Below are positions 1 to 5,070 of a DNA stretch of 6,755 bases, piece by piece. The notes under the pieces are model-generated. The model did no database searches. It was not told where the DNA came from and worked only from the letters and a program-made list of their open reading frames with translations. The stretch comes from Xanthobacteraceae bacterium. GTDB lineage: Bacteria; Pseudomonadota; Alphaproteobacteria; Rhizobiales; Xanthobacteraceae. A program made the translations under genes and the position numbers. Numbering within the stretch: the stretch's first letter is position 1; every line of letters begins with the position of its first letter. The stretch covers positions 1 through 6,755 of the forward strand of contig JASHYD010000787.1 of assembly GCA_030043175.1 (NCBI GenBank), written 5' to 3'.

Positions 1-197
1 ACCGCCCGTGGCCGGAATTCATATCCGAGGAAGTCAAACTTGACGATCGGATACGACCCCTTGCGCTTATTATCCTTGCAGTACACGATCCTCGTTTTGG
101 TGGGATGCATTTGCAGCTGACACTCCGCCAGCCTCGCTTGAAGTTCGGCCTTGAGGGCCTCTGCTTCCTGCTCGGTCCGGCAATGCACCAGCCCATC
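1..197 (-). pseudogene. Group II intron reverse transcriptase/maturase fragment (C-terminal half of RT domain, YADD box lost)
   Basis: On the minus strand, from 197 down to the window edge, the translation begins DGLVHCRTEQEAEALKAEL and continues through MHPTKTRIVYCKD and VKFDFLGYEFRPR. These are the blocks that follow the catalytic YADD motif in group II intron-encoded reverse transcriptases (LtrA-like), which copy intron RNA during retrohoming and help splicing. In the family this stretch normally reads RYADDGLVHC; here it reads ARCDGLVHC (codons at 195-206), so two residues of the polymerase box are missing. Upstream of that the frame stays open to a TGA at 264-266, but the residues no longer match the family, so the N-terminal fingers are absent. 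The 3' end, including maturase and endonuclease domains, would lie beyond position 1. No intron RNA domains can be recognised beside it. I am confident of the family and that this copy is inactive. Confidence 0.85.
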
Positions 198-840
198 GCA
201 TCGAGCCATCGCCCGATCGAGTAGCCCGCAATGCGAGCACCGGCTAAATAATCTGTTGCCCGCTCAACATTGAATGTTACACCTGATTTCGCGTGGTGCA
301 AAACCGCAGAGAATGGCCGATAGCGGCCCGACCGGACCAAGGTCGGCGTCAATCATCGCGGCTCATTGCATATCAGCGGACCTGTCGTGGTCGTTACGGT
401 GCGAGGTCGATAACACGGGCATTAGTCGAACGCCACGCAACCAGTATAACGTGAGTCAACCTGACTCATCGACTAGCAAGGCGTTCGCGAGATACCCCTC
501 GTCTCAGGCGGCACGGTGCCGTCGCTCCATGGAGGGTGTATCTATGCGTCTCGCCGTTTCTCTGCTCACCGCTGTTTGAGATAGCGAATAGAGCATATAT
601 TTTTTGTTTATTCATGCTTTCTCTCCCGGACAAGTACCCCACTAGACCGATGCATACACTATCCCGGATCGCAGATAATGAAGTCCTCTGTATAACAAAG
701 GCTCCCGCGCCGCTACGATTATTCGTGCTCTGACAGCACACCCGACGATAATTTCCTTTAAGTATATCATCGGACCGCGGACACGAAGGGGTCACTGGGA
801 AACCGTGCTGCATTGCAGCGAGCTATGGGCGATGGGGGCG
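198..840. other. Gene-poor stretch with no supportable coding region
   Basis: This 640-bp stretch lies between the reverse-transcriptase remnant and the nuclease stub. Open frames exist on both strands but their translations look random (rich in R, S, P and A) and match no family I know. The only one with a plausible ribosome binding site is a 49-codon minus-strand frame from 615 to 466. Base composition is mixed, with an AT-rich patch around 590-620. The structured part is 423-521, which holds several short inverted repeats listed separately. It is probably relic DNA left by several insertions. Confidence 0.5.
423..475. repeat. Nested inverted repeats (imperfect cruciform)
   Basis: An inner perfect inverted repeat, TGAGTCA (452-458) and TGACTCA (462-468), is separated by the 3-nt spacer ACC. 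Directly abutting its right arm is TCGACTA (469-475), the exact reverse complement of TAGTCGA at 423-429. The whole can fold as a 14-bp stem in two 7-bp segments, with 22 unpaired bases on the left side. No T-tract follows, so it is not an obvious terminator. A further short palindrome, CGGCAC-G-GTGCCG, lies at 509-521. Function is unknown; recombination site, operator or chance are all possible. Confidence 0.45.
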
Positions 841-1069
841 CGCGTACCTTGATACCACCGATCCGCACCGCGTCGCGGCCCGCCTTCAGCAGATGCTCGA
901 CATAGCTCTGCTCATGGGCCGCACCGCGTTCTGGAAGCGGGTCCCATATCTTTGGCTTCGCCAAAGCGCCTTGGGCCACCGCGCGGTCAAGGCTGGAAAG
1001 GTGATGGCAATAGAGGTAACCGACCAGGTCGGTTGCCGTCAGCTCGAACGAATCCGCGACTTTCTTCAT
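767..1069 (-). pseudogene. N-terminal stub of a TM0106-family RecB-like nuclease
   Basis: The minus-strand frame starts at ATG 1069 with MKKVADSFELTATDLVGYL and continues CHHLSSLDRAVAQGALAKPK, then AHEQSYVEHLLKAG and VRIGGIKV. This is the start of TM0106-type RecB-like putative nucleases, proteins of many hundreds of residues that are often fused to a superfamily 1 helicase. Only about the first 76 residues (842-1069) resemble the family; from there to the TGA at 767-769 the sequence is unrelated. The catalytic PD-(D/E)xK core lies far downstream in the family and is absent. Inside the stub, WDPLPERGAAHEQ appears shorter than the family pattern as I remember it (WDPLLExLxERG-AHEQ), suggesting a small internal deletion of a few codons. 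No good Shine-Dalgarno precedes the ATG. This is a remnant and not a functional gene. Confidence 0.72.
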
Positions 1070-1231
1070 CCAACGTTGCTTGACTAGGCAAGGCGATATA
1101 CTAGTCCAAGATTGATCAAATCAACCATCGCCGAGACCTTTCCAAGAGTTAATCTTTAGAAGCGACACTTAGCAAGTATAGTCTGATATCATCTTAGCGT
1201 TTCCGAGTACACTACTTGCTTTGTCTGAGCC

Positions 1232-1414
1232 ATGAGCGACGCTCAACCGCAATCGGGAGTTGTCATAGGTCCGATCTCGCAGGACGATTGGGACGTAATG
1301 CTCATGCTTGTTCATACTATTCCTCGGCTCAAGCAAGATCGACAGAAATACCAGAATGTCTTGAAGATGGATGAAGAATGGCTGCGAGAGTTGAAAGAGA
1401 AGTATTCTTGCTAG
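1232..1414 (+). CDS. Small acidic/helical hypothetical protein (60 aa)
   Basis: A 60-residue protein running from ATG 1232 to TAG 1412-1414. I do not recognise a family. The N-terminal half (SGVVIGPISQDDWDVMLML) is mixed, and the C-terminal half (roughly 30-58) is strongly charged and probably a long amphipathic helix ending in EEWLRELKEKYSC. There is no signal peptide or membrane segment. The Shine-Dalgarno region is weak (TCTGAGCC before the ATG). It is the first of five co-directional small genes and lies 26 bp upstream of the next one. Codon use matches the rest of the AT-rich cassette. It is plausible as a small phage or plasmid protein, but its reality rests only on context and composition. 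Confidence 0.5.
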   Translation: MSDAQPQSGVVIGPISQDDWDVMLMLVHTIPRLKQDRQKYQNVLKMDEEWLRELKEKYSC

Positions 1415-1440
1415 GCGATTAGACAAGAAACTAAGCAGCC

Positions 1441-1653
1441 ATGAAGGTCGAGAGGTTTGACGTAGCAGCAGTAGATGACTGTCTCGATACACTAGAGGCT
1501 GCTTATCAAGCTGATATGTGGAGAGAGCTCCCTGAGTAGGACCGAAGACGCCTAGTAAACAGGCTATACATCATCCTTCGAGATATCGGTGAAGGAAGTA
1601 AAGTAACATCCCTAGATACAGGTCAAAAGCTAGAAGGCAAGATGGAAAGATAG
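1441..1653 (+). pseudogene. 70-residue hypothetical protein interrupted by an in-frame amber codon
   Basis: From ATG 1441 the frame reads MKVERFDVAAVDDCLDTLEA to residue 32 (...WRELPE). It meets TAG at 1537-1539, then continues in the same frame with DRRRLVNRLYIILRDIGEG and KVTSLDTGQKLEGKMER to a second TAG at 1651-1653. The protein-like character on both sides of the stop (continuous helices, an acidic N-terminal part and a basic middle) suggests one gene of 70 sense codons with a nonsense mutation, for example CAG to TAG. Neighbouring genes in the cassette also end in TAG, which argues against amber being read as an amino acid here. I do not recognise the family, and no signal peptide or membrane segment is present. 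It sits 26 bp after the preceding small gene. Confidence 0.55.
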
Positions 1654-1668
1654 TTTCCCTTAGAAATA

Positions 1669-1674
1669 AGGAGG
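1669..1674 (+). promoter_or_regulatory. Shine-Dalgarno site deciding the start of the small membrane protein
   Basis: AGGAGG lies nine bases before ATG 1684 and only three bases before the alternative GTG at 1678. The spacing favours the ATG. It is the strongest ribosome binding site in the AT-rich cassette. Confidence 0.65.
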
Positions 1675-1683
1675 GACGTGGCT

Positions 1684-1893
1684 ATGAGCATCTATGATGG
1701 TCCATACAGCCTGGCTTTGCAAATCCTAACGACGCTGCTTGTAATAGAGCTCGCATGGGGCATTGCACTGCTTGTAGCCTGGTGGTTCAGTTCTTTCACT
1801 GTCTTCTATGCAGTCGGTTTAGTTGCTACCGCCGCTTCTATCATCTGTGTTGCTTACTACTTCACAGGGGAAACAAATAATACAATGAACTAG
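1684..1893 (+). CDS. Small two-helix membrane protein (69 aa)
   Basis: A 69-residue protein beginning MSIYDGPYSLALQ. It has two strongly hydrophobic segments, about residues 9-34 (with ELAWGIALLVAWWF) and 38-60 (with FTVFYAVGLVATAASIICVA), joined by a very short turn and followed by a polar tail ending NNTMN. This predicts a hairpin inner-membrane protein. ATG 1684 is chosen because a near-perfect AGGAGG lies at 1669-1674, nine bases upstream; the in-frame GTG at 1678 is too close to that site. Holin-like proteins, small efflux subunits and immunity proteins can share this size and topology, but no specific motif lets me choose. It stands 30 bp after the amber-interrupted gene and 13 bp before the frameshifted one, consistent with co-transcription. 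Confidence 0.65.
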   Translation: MSIYDGPYSLALQILTTLLVIELAWGIALLVAWWFSSFTVFYAVGLVATAASIICVAYYFTGETNNTMN

Positions 1894-1906
1894 GAGAGTC
1901 GGAGCT

Positions 1907-2091
1907 ATGAAAGTGCACGAGTTGCAAGCACTCCTAAGACCGACATGATCCAACAGCGGATGTGCTCATCGCCAGTCACGATAGATCGTACTTTCATTGT
2001 AGAGTCGAAGAACATGTGGGGGTCCGCCATCACAGAAGGGCAACCTCTCGCCCTTGAGCTGACACATGAGATAGGTCTTACTGTTGTGTAA
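1907..2091 (+). pseudogene. Frameshifted 60-residue hypothetical protein (phage-type MKVHELQALL family)
   Basis: ATG 1907 lies nine bases after AGGAGA (1892-1897) and opens MKVHELQALLRPT before a TGA at 1946-1948. Dropping one base at about 1946 continues with DPTADVLIASHD. Dropping a second base at about 1983 continues with DRTFIVESKNMWGSAITEG and ends ...LTHEIGLTVV at TAA 2089-2091. The 185-nt interval minus two bases gives exactly 61 codons. The pattern of a 'MKVxELxxLL' opening, then 'DPxADVLIA' and a mixed C-terminus, resembles small uncharacterised proteins of phages and prophages; this comes from memory. Function is unknown. Two separate +1 shifts are best read as decay or sequencing error; recoding at ACA-TGA is less likely. 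Confidence 0.6.
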
Positions 2092-2112
2092 GTTAAATGA
2101 GAGTAAGTAGCT

Positions 2113-2436
2113 ATGAGTGGAATGTCTAAGGTTATATTACCTGTGCTCTTGTTATCATCTACTGCATCATCTCAAACAGCTGCTTTCTATCCTTATTCTA
2201 AATGGGATAGATTGCCTTCCGCTGAGCGAGTCGCCTATATCAGTGGAGCACTAGATACAATGATAAACTATACTACTGATGAAGAAAGAGTTAAATGGTC
2301 TCGTCACTATTACAACTGTATAAAACGAACCAATATGCAAAACGCACAATTGGCAAATAACCTGCATAGAATTGTCTCTTCGCCGGGTGCCCGCGCTTGT
2401 CGCGTCGCACTTTTTCTTGCCCGGCTTCACGCTTAA
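2113..2436 (+). pseudogene. Secreted small hypothetical protein, C-terminus replaced at cassette edge
   Basis: From ATG 2113 the protein opens with a short signal peptide (MSGMSKVILPVLLLSSTASS, then QTAAF). A mature region follows containing YSKWDRLPSAERVAYISGAL, then YTTDEERVKWSRHYYNCIKR and MQNAQLANNLHRIV. The pattern of W-x-R-(L/M)-P-S-x-E-R-x-A-Y-I-x-G-A-L-D followed by a Tyr/Cys segment and an 'NxQLAxN' helix is one I associate with small exported proteins of rhizobia and their phages. About residue 88 (near 2377) composition jumps and the tail SSPGARACRVALFLARLHA looks like a translation of unrelated GC-rich DNA. The natural C-terminus, perhaps 20-30 residues, is therefore missing. A downstream in-frame ATG at 2122 is a possible alternative start. 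Product: exported, function unknown. Confidence 0.6.
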
Positions 2437-2465
2437 AGACGTGGATGGCCAGGTCCCGGGGGCCA
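2415..2465. repeat. Possible REP-like intergenic repeat of Bradyrhizobiaceae (degenerate)
   Basis: The stretch holding TTGCCCGGCTTCACGC and then GACGTGGATGGCC resembles short repetitive palindromic elements that I recall as frequent between genes in Bradyrhizobium and relatives, where they often yield spurious peptides containing KTWMAG. The inverted pair TGGCC / GGCCA bracketing CCCGGG at about 2446-2465 is partly palindromic. If correct, it marks the first base-line chromosomal DNA right of the AT-rich cassette and overlaps the 5' end of the next gene. The identification is from memory only. Confidence 0.3.
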
Positions 2466-3176
2466 GGCTTCGAAAAGGCAACGATTGCCGAGCTGAACGC
2501 GTCGCTGCAGCGACTCGACGGAATGCGCGCCGTCGAAATTGTTGTGTCGGGGCGCTTCGCGCGCTCGATGATCGCCTGGAAGCTGGCAACCTATCAACAT
2601 GTGCTGCTGCACCGGACCATTGCATTAGTCGATGGCACCGCACTGGCCTGGAACGCGCGCTCGACCCTCTCGGCCATGCTCTCGGCTCGCGCCTTCATGG
2701 AAACGCTGGCAGTCTTGGCCGAACTCGAAAGGCAGGTCACGACGCTCCTCGCCAAGGAGGACCTGGGCGGACTAGATGCGTTGGCACAACAGGGCATTTT
2801 TTCTAGCCGCGACGAAGCATGGATCAAGGAATTTCCGCAGACGAAGGCCACCAACATCCTGACCTACATTGACAAGTTCGACAGGGGCGCGGAAGGATTT
2901 CGCGGCCACTATGACAGGCTCTCCGAGCGCTGCCATCCGAACTCACTCGGTCACAACTTCATGTTCTCGCAGCTCGATAGGACCGACGGCACGGTTCGCT
3001 TCTGCGACGAGCGCGAACCCGCCCGCAATGGCCATATGATCCTGGGCGCACTCGTGCCATTGCCGCTGGTGGAGTCGGTCATGGTGCGCCTTAACGAGCT
3101 GATCGAGAATGTTTCGGACCTTCATCATCGCGTCGCGCCTGTGGGCGGCCCGGCGGCGGTCTCTGGCTCGGCATAA
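2445..3176 (+). CDS. Helical hypothetical protein with Rx5H motif (possibly HEPN/DUF5677-like), 243 aa
   Basis: A largely alpha-helical 243-residue protein in a well-formed GC-rich frame. It contains FARSMIAWKLATYQHVLLHR (about 39-58), AWNARSTLSAMLSARAFMET (68-87), and HYDRLSERCHPNSLGHNFMF (155-174). A hydrophobic region ending VPLPLVESVMVRLNELIENV (204-223) precedes the disordered-looking tail GGPAAVSGSA. No signal peptide or membrane helix is evident. The R158-x5-H164 spacing inside 'LSERCHPN' recalls the Rx4-6H motif of HEPN nucleases and the 'LSExxHP' segment of DUF5677-like proteins; this is a suggestion and not an identification. ATG 2445 is preferred to GTG 2397 because the first codons after 2397 translate the apparent repeat; the true N-terminus may be altered by that junction, and no strong ribosome binding site is visible. 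Next gene starts 140 bp downstream on the same strand. Confidence 0.65.
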   Translation: MARSRGPGFEKATIAELNASLQRLDGMRAVEIVVSGRFARSMIAWKLATYQHVLLHRTIALVDGTALAWNARSTLSAMLSARAFMETLAVLAELERQVTTLLAKEDLGGLDALAQQGIFSSRDEAWIKEFPQTKATNILTYIDKFDRGAEGFRGHYDRLSERCHPNSLGHNFMFSQLDRTDGTVRFCDEREPARNGHMILGALVPLPLVESVMVRLNELIENVSDLHHRVAPVGGPAAVSGSA

Positions 3177-3316
3177 CGCGCGAGAAAATGCTGCATGTGG
3201 GGACCTGGTCGAGCTTTGGTGGCGTTGCGGTAGGAACCGCCGCGACGTTCCCACCCGCAAACAGCTCACCGGGTTCTACCGAATTTGGCCAACCCGTCCA
3301 CCATCGGCTCTCGACC

Positions 3317-3880
3317 ATGCCGTTATCACAGTATGCCATCGACACGTTCATCTCCTCTAAAATAAAGGAGCTGACCGAATGCCGCCTGGCCGATTTGTCG
3401 GCTGAGTTCCCGAATTCAAAGAACTGGTTATCTCACTTCAGCTTGGCGGTCATTTTCATTAAGCCGCTCCCAGCAGCGGCGCGACCGTTCGTTATCCAGC
3501 TTGTCCGGCGTACCGAGATGGCGATTGCTGAGTATGCCCGCATGAGGGCAGAGCTTGAATCTTTGCTGTCTGGACCCCAATGGCCACCCTATTATCGGGC
3601 CCTACATCACGGAGAGGCGGCGGTCGCGATGCTAGATCAGACCTACGACCTGCTACGCAAAAAAGTCAAGCTGCCCAACCATTTTGAAAAGAACGATGGC
3701 AGTGTATGGCAACGACTTAGAAGCATTTACAACACCAGCAAGCATCAGCCCGCTGAGGGACAAGACCCGGTGTGGTTGTCCAACGATGGGTTTCATACAG
3801 CAAAAGACGAGCTGCTGTACTCCGAGTTTGAAAGCCTTGCACGTGAACGTGCCCGATTCGTTGAGGAGATCATAGGCTAA
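3317..3880 (+). CDS. Helical hypothetical protein with YNxxKH motif (possibly HEPN-like), 187 aa
   Basis: From ATG 3317 the protein begins MPLSQYAIDTFISSKIKELT and is mostly helical. A first helical unit runs to about 85 (with RPFVIQLVRRTEMAIAEYAR at 56-75). A second contains YRALHHGEAAVAMLDQTYDL (93-112) and a conserved-looking WQRLRSIYNTSKHQP (131-145), and the end is acidic/basic (ESLARERARFVEEI). The R-x3-N-x3-H arrangement (R135, N139, H143) is reminiscent of catalytic segments of HEPN-type RNases, but the spacing is not canonical, so the assignment is tentative. The frame stays open back to 3188, yet residues before 3317 are proline-, serine- and glycine-rich and look untranslated; no start has a good ribosome binding site. 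It lies between the other helical gene and the PIN gene, all on one strand. Confidence 0.6.
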   Translation: MPLSQYAIDTFISSKIKELTECRLADLSAEFPNSKNWLSHFSLAVIFIKPLPAAARPFVIQLVRRTEMAIAEYARMRAELESLLSGPQWPPYYRALHHGEAAVAMLDQTYDLLRKKVKLPNHFEKNDGSVWQRLRSIYNTSKHQPAEGQDPVWLSNDGFHTAKDELLYSEFESLARERARFVEEIIG

Positions 3881-3920
3881 CTAGGTGCGGCCGACTGAAG
3901 CCGCGGCCAGCAGCCACAGG

Positions 3921-3950
3921 ACCGCGGCGGGGTCGAGCAGCAGCGCAACC
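3921..3950 (+). repeat. Direct repeat copy A (left of PIN gene)
   Basis: These 30 bases match 5368-5397 at 28 of 30 positions in the same orientation (core GGGTCGAGCAGCAGCGC). On the minus strand both copies translate as LLLDPAAVL in an open frame, so they may be pieces of the same unidentified coding sequence; a dispersed repeat is the other possibility. The two copies bracket the PIN-domain gene. Confidence 0.55.
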
Positions 3951-3999
3951 GCGCCAAGGTGAACGAGCGCCAGCAGCTGTACCGCAAAGGTCGCCGAAT

Positions 4000-4017
4000 G
4001 AATTAATTCTTTAAATT
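4000..4017. promoter_or_regulatory. AT-rich palindromic patch upstream of PIN gene (possible promoter/operator)
   Basis: GAATTAATTC (4000-4009) is a perfect palindrome and TTTAAATT follows at once, giving an isolated 18-bp AT-rich block in GC-rich DNA, 28 bases before the PIN gene ATG. This is a plausible -10 region or autoregulatory operator site, as is common for PIN toxins, but no clear -35 hexamer is visible. Confidence 0.3.
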
Positions 4018-4030
4018 GCGCAGGCCACGG

Positions 4031-4036
4031 AGGAGG
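4031..4036 (+). promoter_or_regulatory. Strong Shine-Dalgarno of the PIN gene
   Basis: AGGAGG within GGAGGAGG, eight bases before ATG 4045. It fixes the start codon and suggests efficient translation. Confidence 0.7.
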
Positions 4037-4044
4037 ATCGCCCC

Positions 4045-5046
4045 ATGTGCGACATCGCGCCCTACTACGTCGTTGTCGACGCGAACATTTGGATCGCGGA
4101 GCGTCTGCTGCAATCCTCAATCGGGAGCGCGTTTCTATATGCATTGACAGGCGCAAAATCCGCCATTTTGCTGCCAGAGGTGGTCGAACTTGAGATCAGT
4201 CGGGTCTTGCCCGACATGGCCGAGCGGGCGGTTGGCGTCATCAGACGTGAGTTGACGCTGTTGCGGCAATTGTCGGGACATGAACTGTCGCTAGACGCTC
4301 CGTCCGCATTGGAGATCGAGGGCGGAATCAATGAGCGTTGGAAGCAGCTCAGCGGCTTGCTCATTCGGGTGCCCTTCACTCACGACCAGGCAACGTCCGC
4401 GCTTCACCGCGTCATCCGCAAGGCCCCGCCAAGCGGAGACAACAACGAGCAATTCCGTGACTGCTGCATCTGGGACGTCGCGGCGTCGATGGCCGCGGAT
4501 CGCGTCGTTCACCTGCTGAGCAATGATAATGCGTTCTATGAAAATCGGAACAAGGCAGGGGGGTTAGCCCGCGCCTTGCAGGAGGAGCTGACGGCTTCGG
4601 GGAAAGCCATACGTCTCCATCCCAGCTTGAAAGATTTTCTGGACAAGGTGCACACGGGTGCGGCGGCGATCGACGAAAATGCAATCGGTGACGCGATCAT
4701 TGAGTCCATCAAGGACGAGGCCCGCGAGACCGCTCCCGAAAGTAGGAGAGTGCCTCTCGCAATACTTGATGGCAAGGCGCGGCGGCCCAGGATCAGCGGC
4801 TATGCCACACCGAAGCCGTCGCTAGTCGCGATCTCGTTTGAGGCTTCGTTCGATCTTGAGCGGATTCGCGTTGGAGATGGGCCGGAAGTGCCCGACTGGC
4901 GTGTGGTGACCGTCGAGGGCGTGTGTTCATATGATCCGACCACAAAGAAAGTGTCCGAGATCGAGATCAGACGGTTGATGATCGACCGCACTCCTTCAAA
5001 TATGGCAGTGTCGACTAACATGACCGGGTTCGAACGCCAATACTGA
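4045..5046 (+). CDS. PIN-domain putative ribonuclease (DUF4935/PIN_12-like), 333 aa
   Basis: PIN domains are Mg-dependent endoribonuclease folds with a cluster of acidic residues. Here the N-terminal part carries VVVDANIWI (D12, N14), then LLPEVVELEISR (E45/E48/E50). Next comes GDNNEQFRDCCIWDVAA (D132, E135, D139, D144), then HLLSNDNAFY (N160, D161), all in the order expected of PIN enzymes of the DUF4935 type. The C-terminal 120 or so residues, including SFEASFDLERIRV and TVEGVCSYDPTTKKVSEIEI, look like a beta-rich extra domain that may select the target or regulate the enzyme. ATG 4045 is well supported by AGGAGG at 4031-4036, eight bases upstream. It could be a toxin, a stress RNase or a phage-defence effector; no small antitoxin gene is adjacent on either side. 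A hairpin directly follows the stop. The frame appears intact with host-like codon use. Confidence 0.82.
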   Translation: MCDIAPYYVVVDANIWIAERLLQSSIGSAFLYALTGAKSAILLPEVVELEISRVLPDMAERAVGVIRRELTLLRQLSGHELSLDAPSALEIEGGINERWKQLSGLLIRVPFTHDQATSALHRVIRKAPPSGDNNEQFRDCCIWDVAASMAADRVVHLLSNDNAFYENRNKAGGLARALQEELTASGKAIRLHPSLKDFLDKVHTGAAAIDENAIGDAIIESIKDEARETAPESRRVPLAILDGKARRPRISGYATPKPSLVAISFEASFDLERIRVGDGPEVPDWRVVTVEGVCSYDPTTKKVSEIEIRRLMIDRTPSNMAVSTNMTGFERQY

Positions 5047-5070
5047 CCTCAAGCGGTTTATCTCTTGAGG
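5047..5070 (+). terminator. Hairpin immediately after PIN gene stop
   Basis: CCTCAAG (5047-5053) and CTTGAGG (5064-5070) form a perfect 7-bp stem with a 10-nt loop, beginning on the base after the TGA stop. No U-tract follows, so it is either a weak or factor-assisted terminator or a 3' end-protecting stem. Confidence 0.45.

Larger units (their letters stand above)
1085..2380. mobile_element. AT-rich inserted cassette of small genes (probable phage or plasmid-derived DNA)
   Basis: Between about 1085 and 2380 the DNA is visibly richer in A and T than either flank and uses codons such as AGA, ATA, TTA and CTA freely, whereas the flanks are dominated by G/C-ending codons. It contains five small genes, all on the plus strand, in the dense one-direction layout of phage early genes or conjugative-element cargo. 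The right edge is sharp: near 2380 the frame of the last gene runs from AT-rich sequence straight into GC-rich sequence. No integrase, terminal repeat or attachment-site duplication was found at either edge, so the boundaries are compositional only. Confidence 0.6.

Noticed and set aside
466..615. A 49-codon minus-strand frame from ATG 615 (MNKQKIYALFAISNSGEQ...) with a fair GGAGA-type ribosome binding site
   Set aside because: The C-terminal half is arginine-rich random-looking sequence, no family is recognised, and it overlaps the inverted-repeat region. Insufficient support to call a gene.
1113..1125. TTGATCAAATCAA resembling an FNR/FixK box (TTGAT-N4-ATCAA)
   Set aside because: The spacer is three bases, not four, so the half-sites are on the wrong phase, and no anaerobically regulated gene follows.
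3188..3316. Upstream extension of the 187-residue helical protein to ATG 3188
   Set aside because: The extra 43 residues are proline-, serine- and glycine-rich and unlike the rest of the protein. ATG 3317 is more natural, although neither start has a good ribosome binding site.
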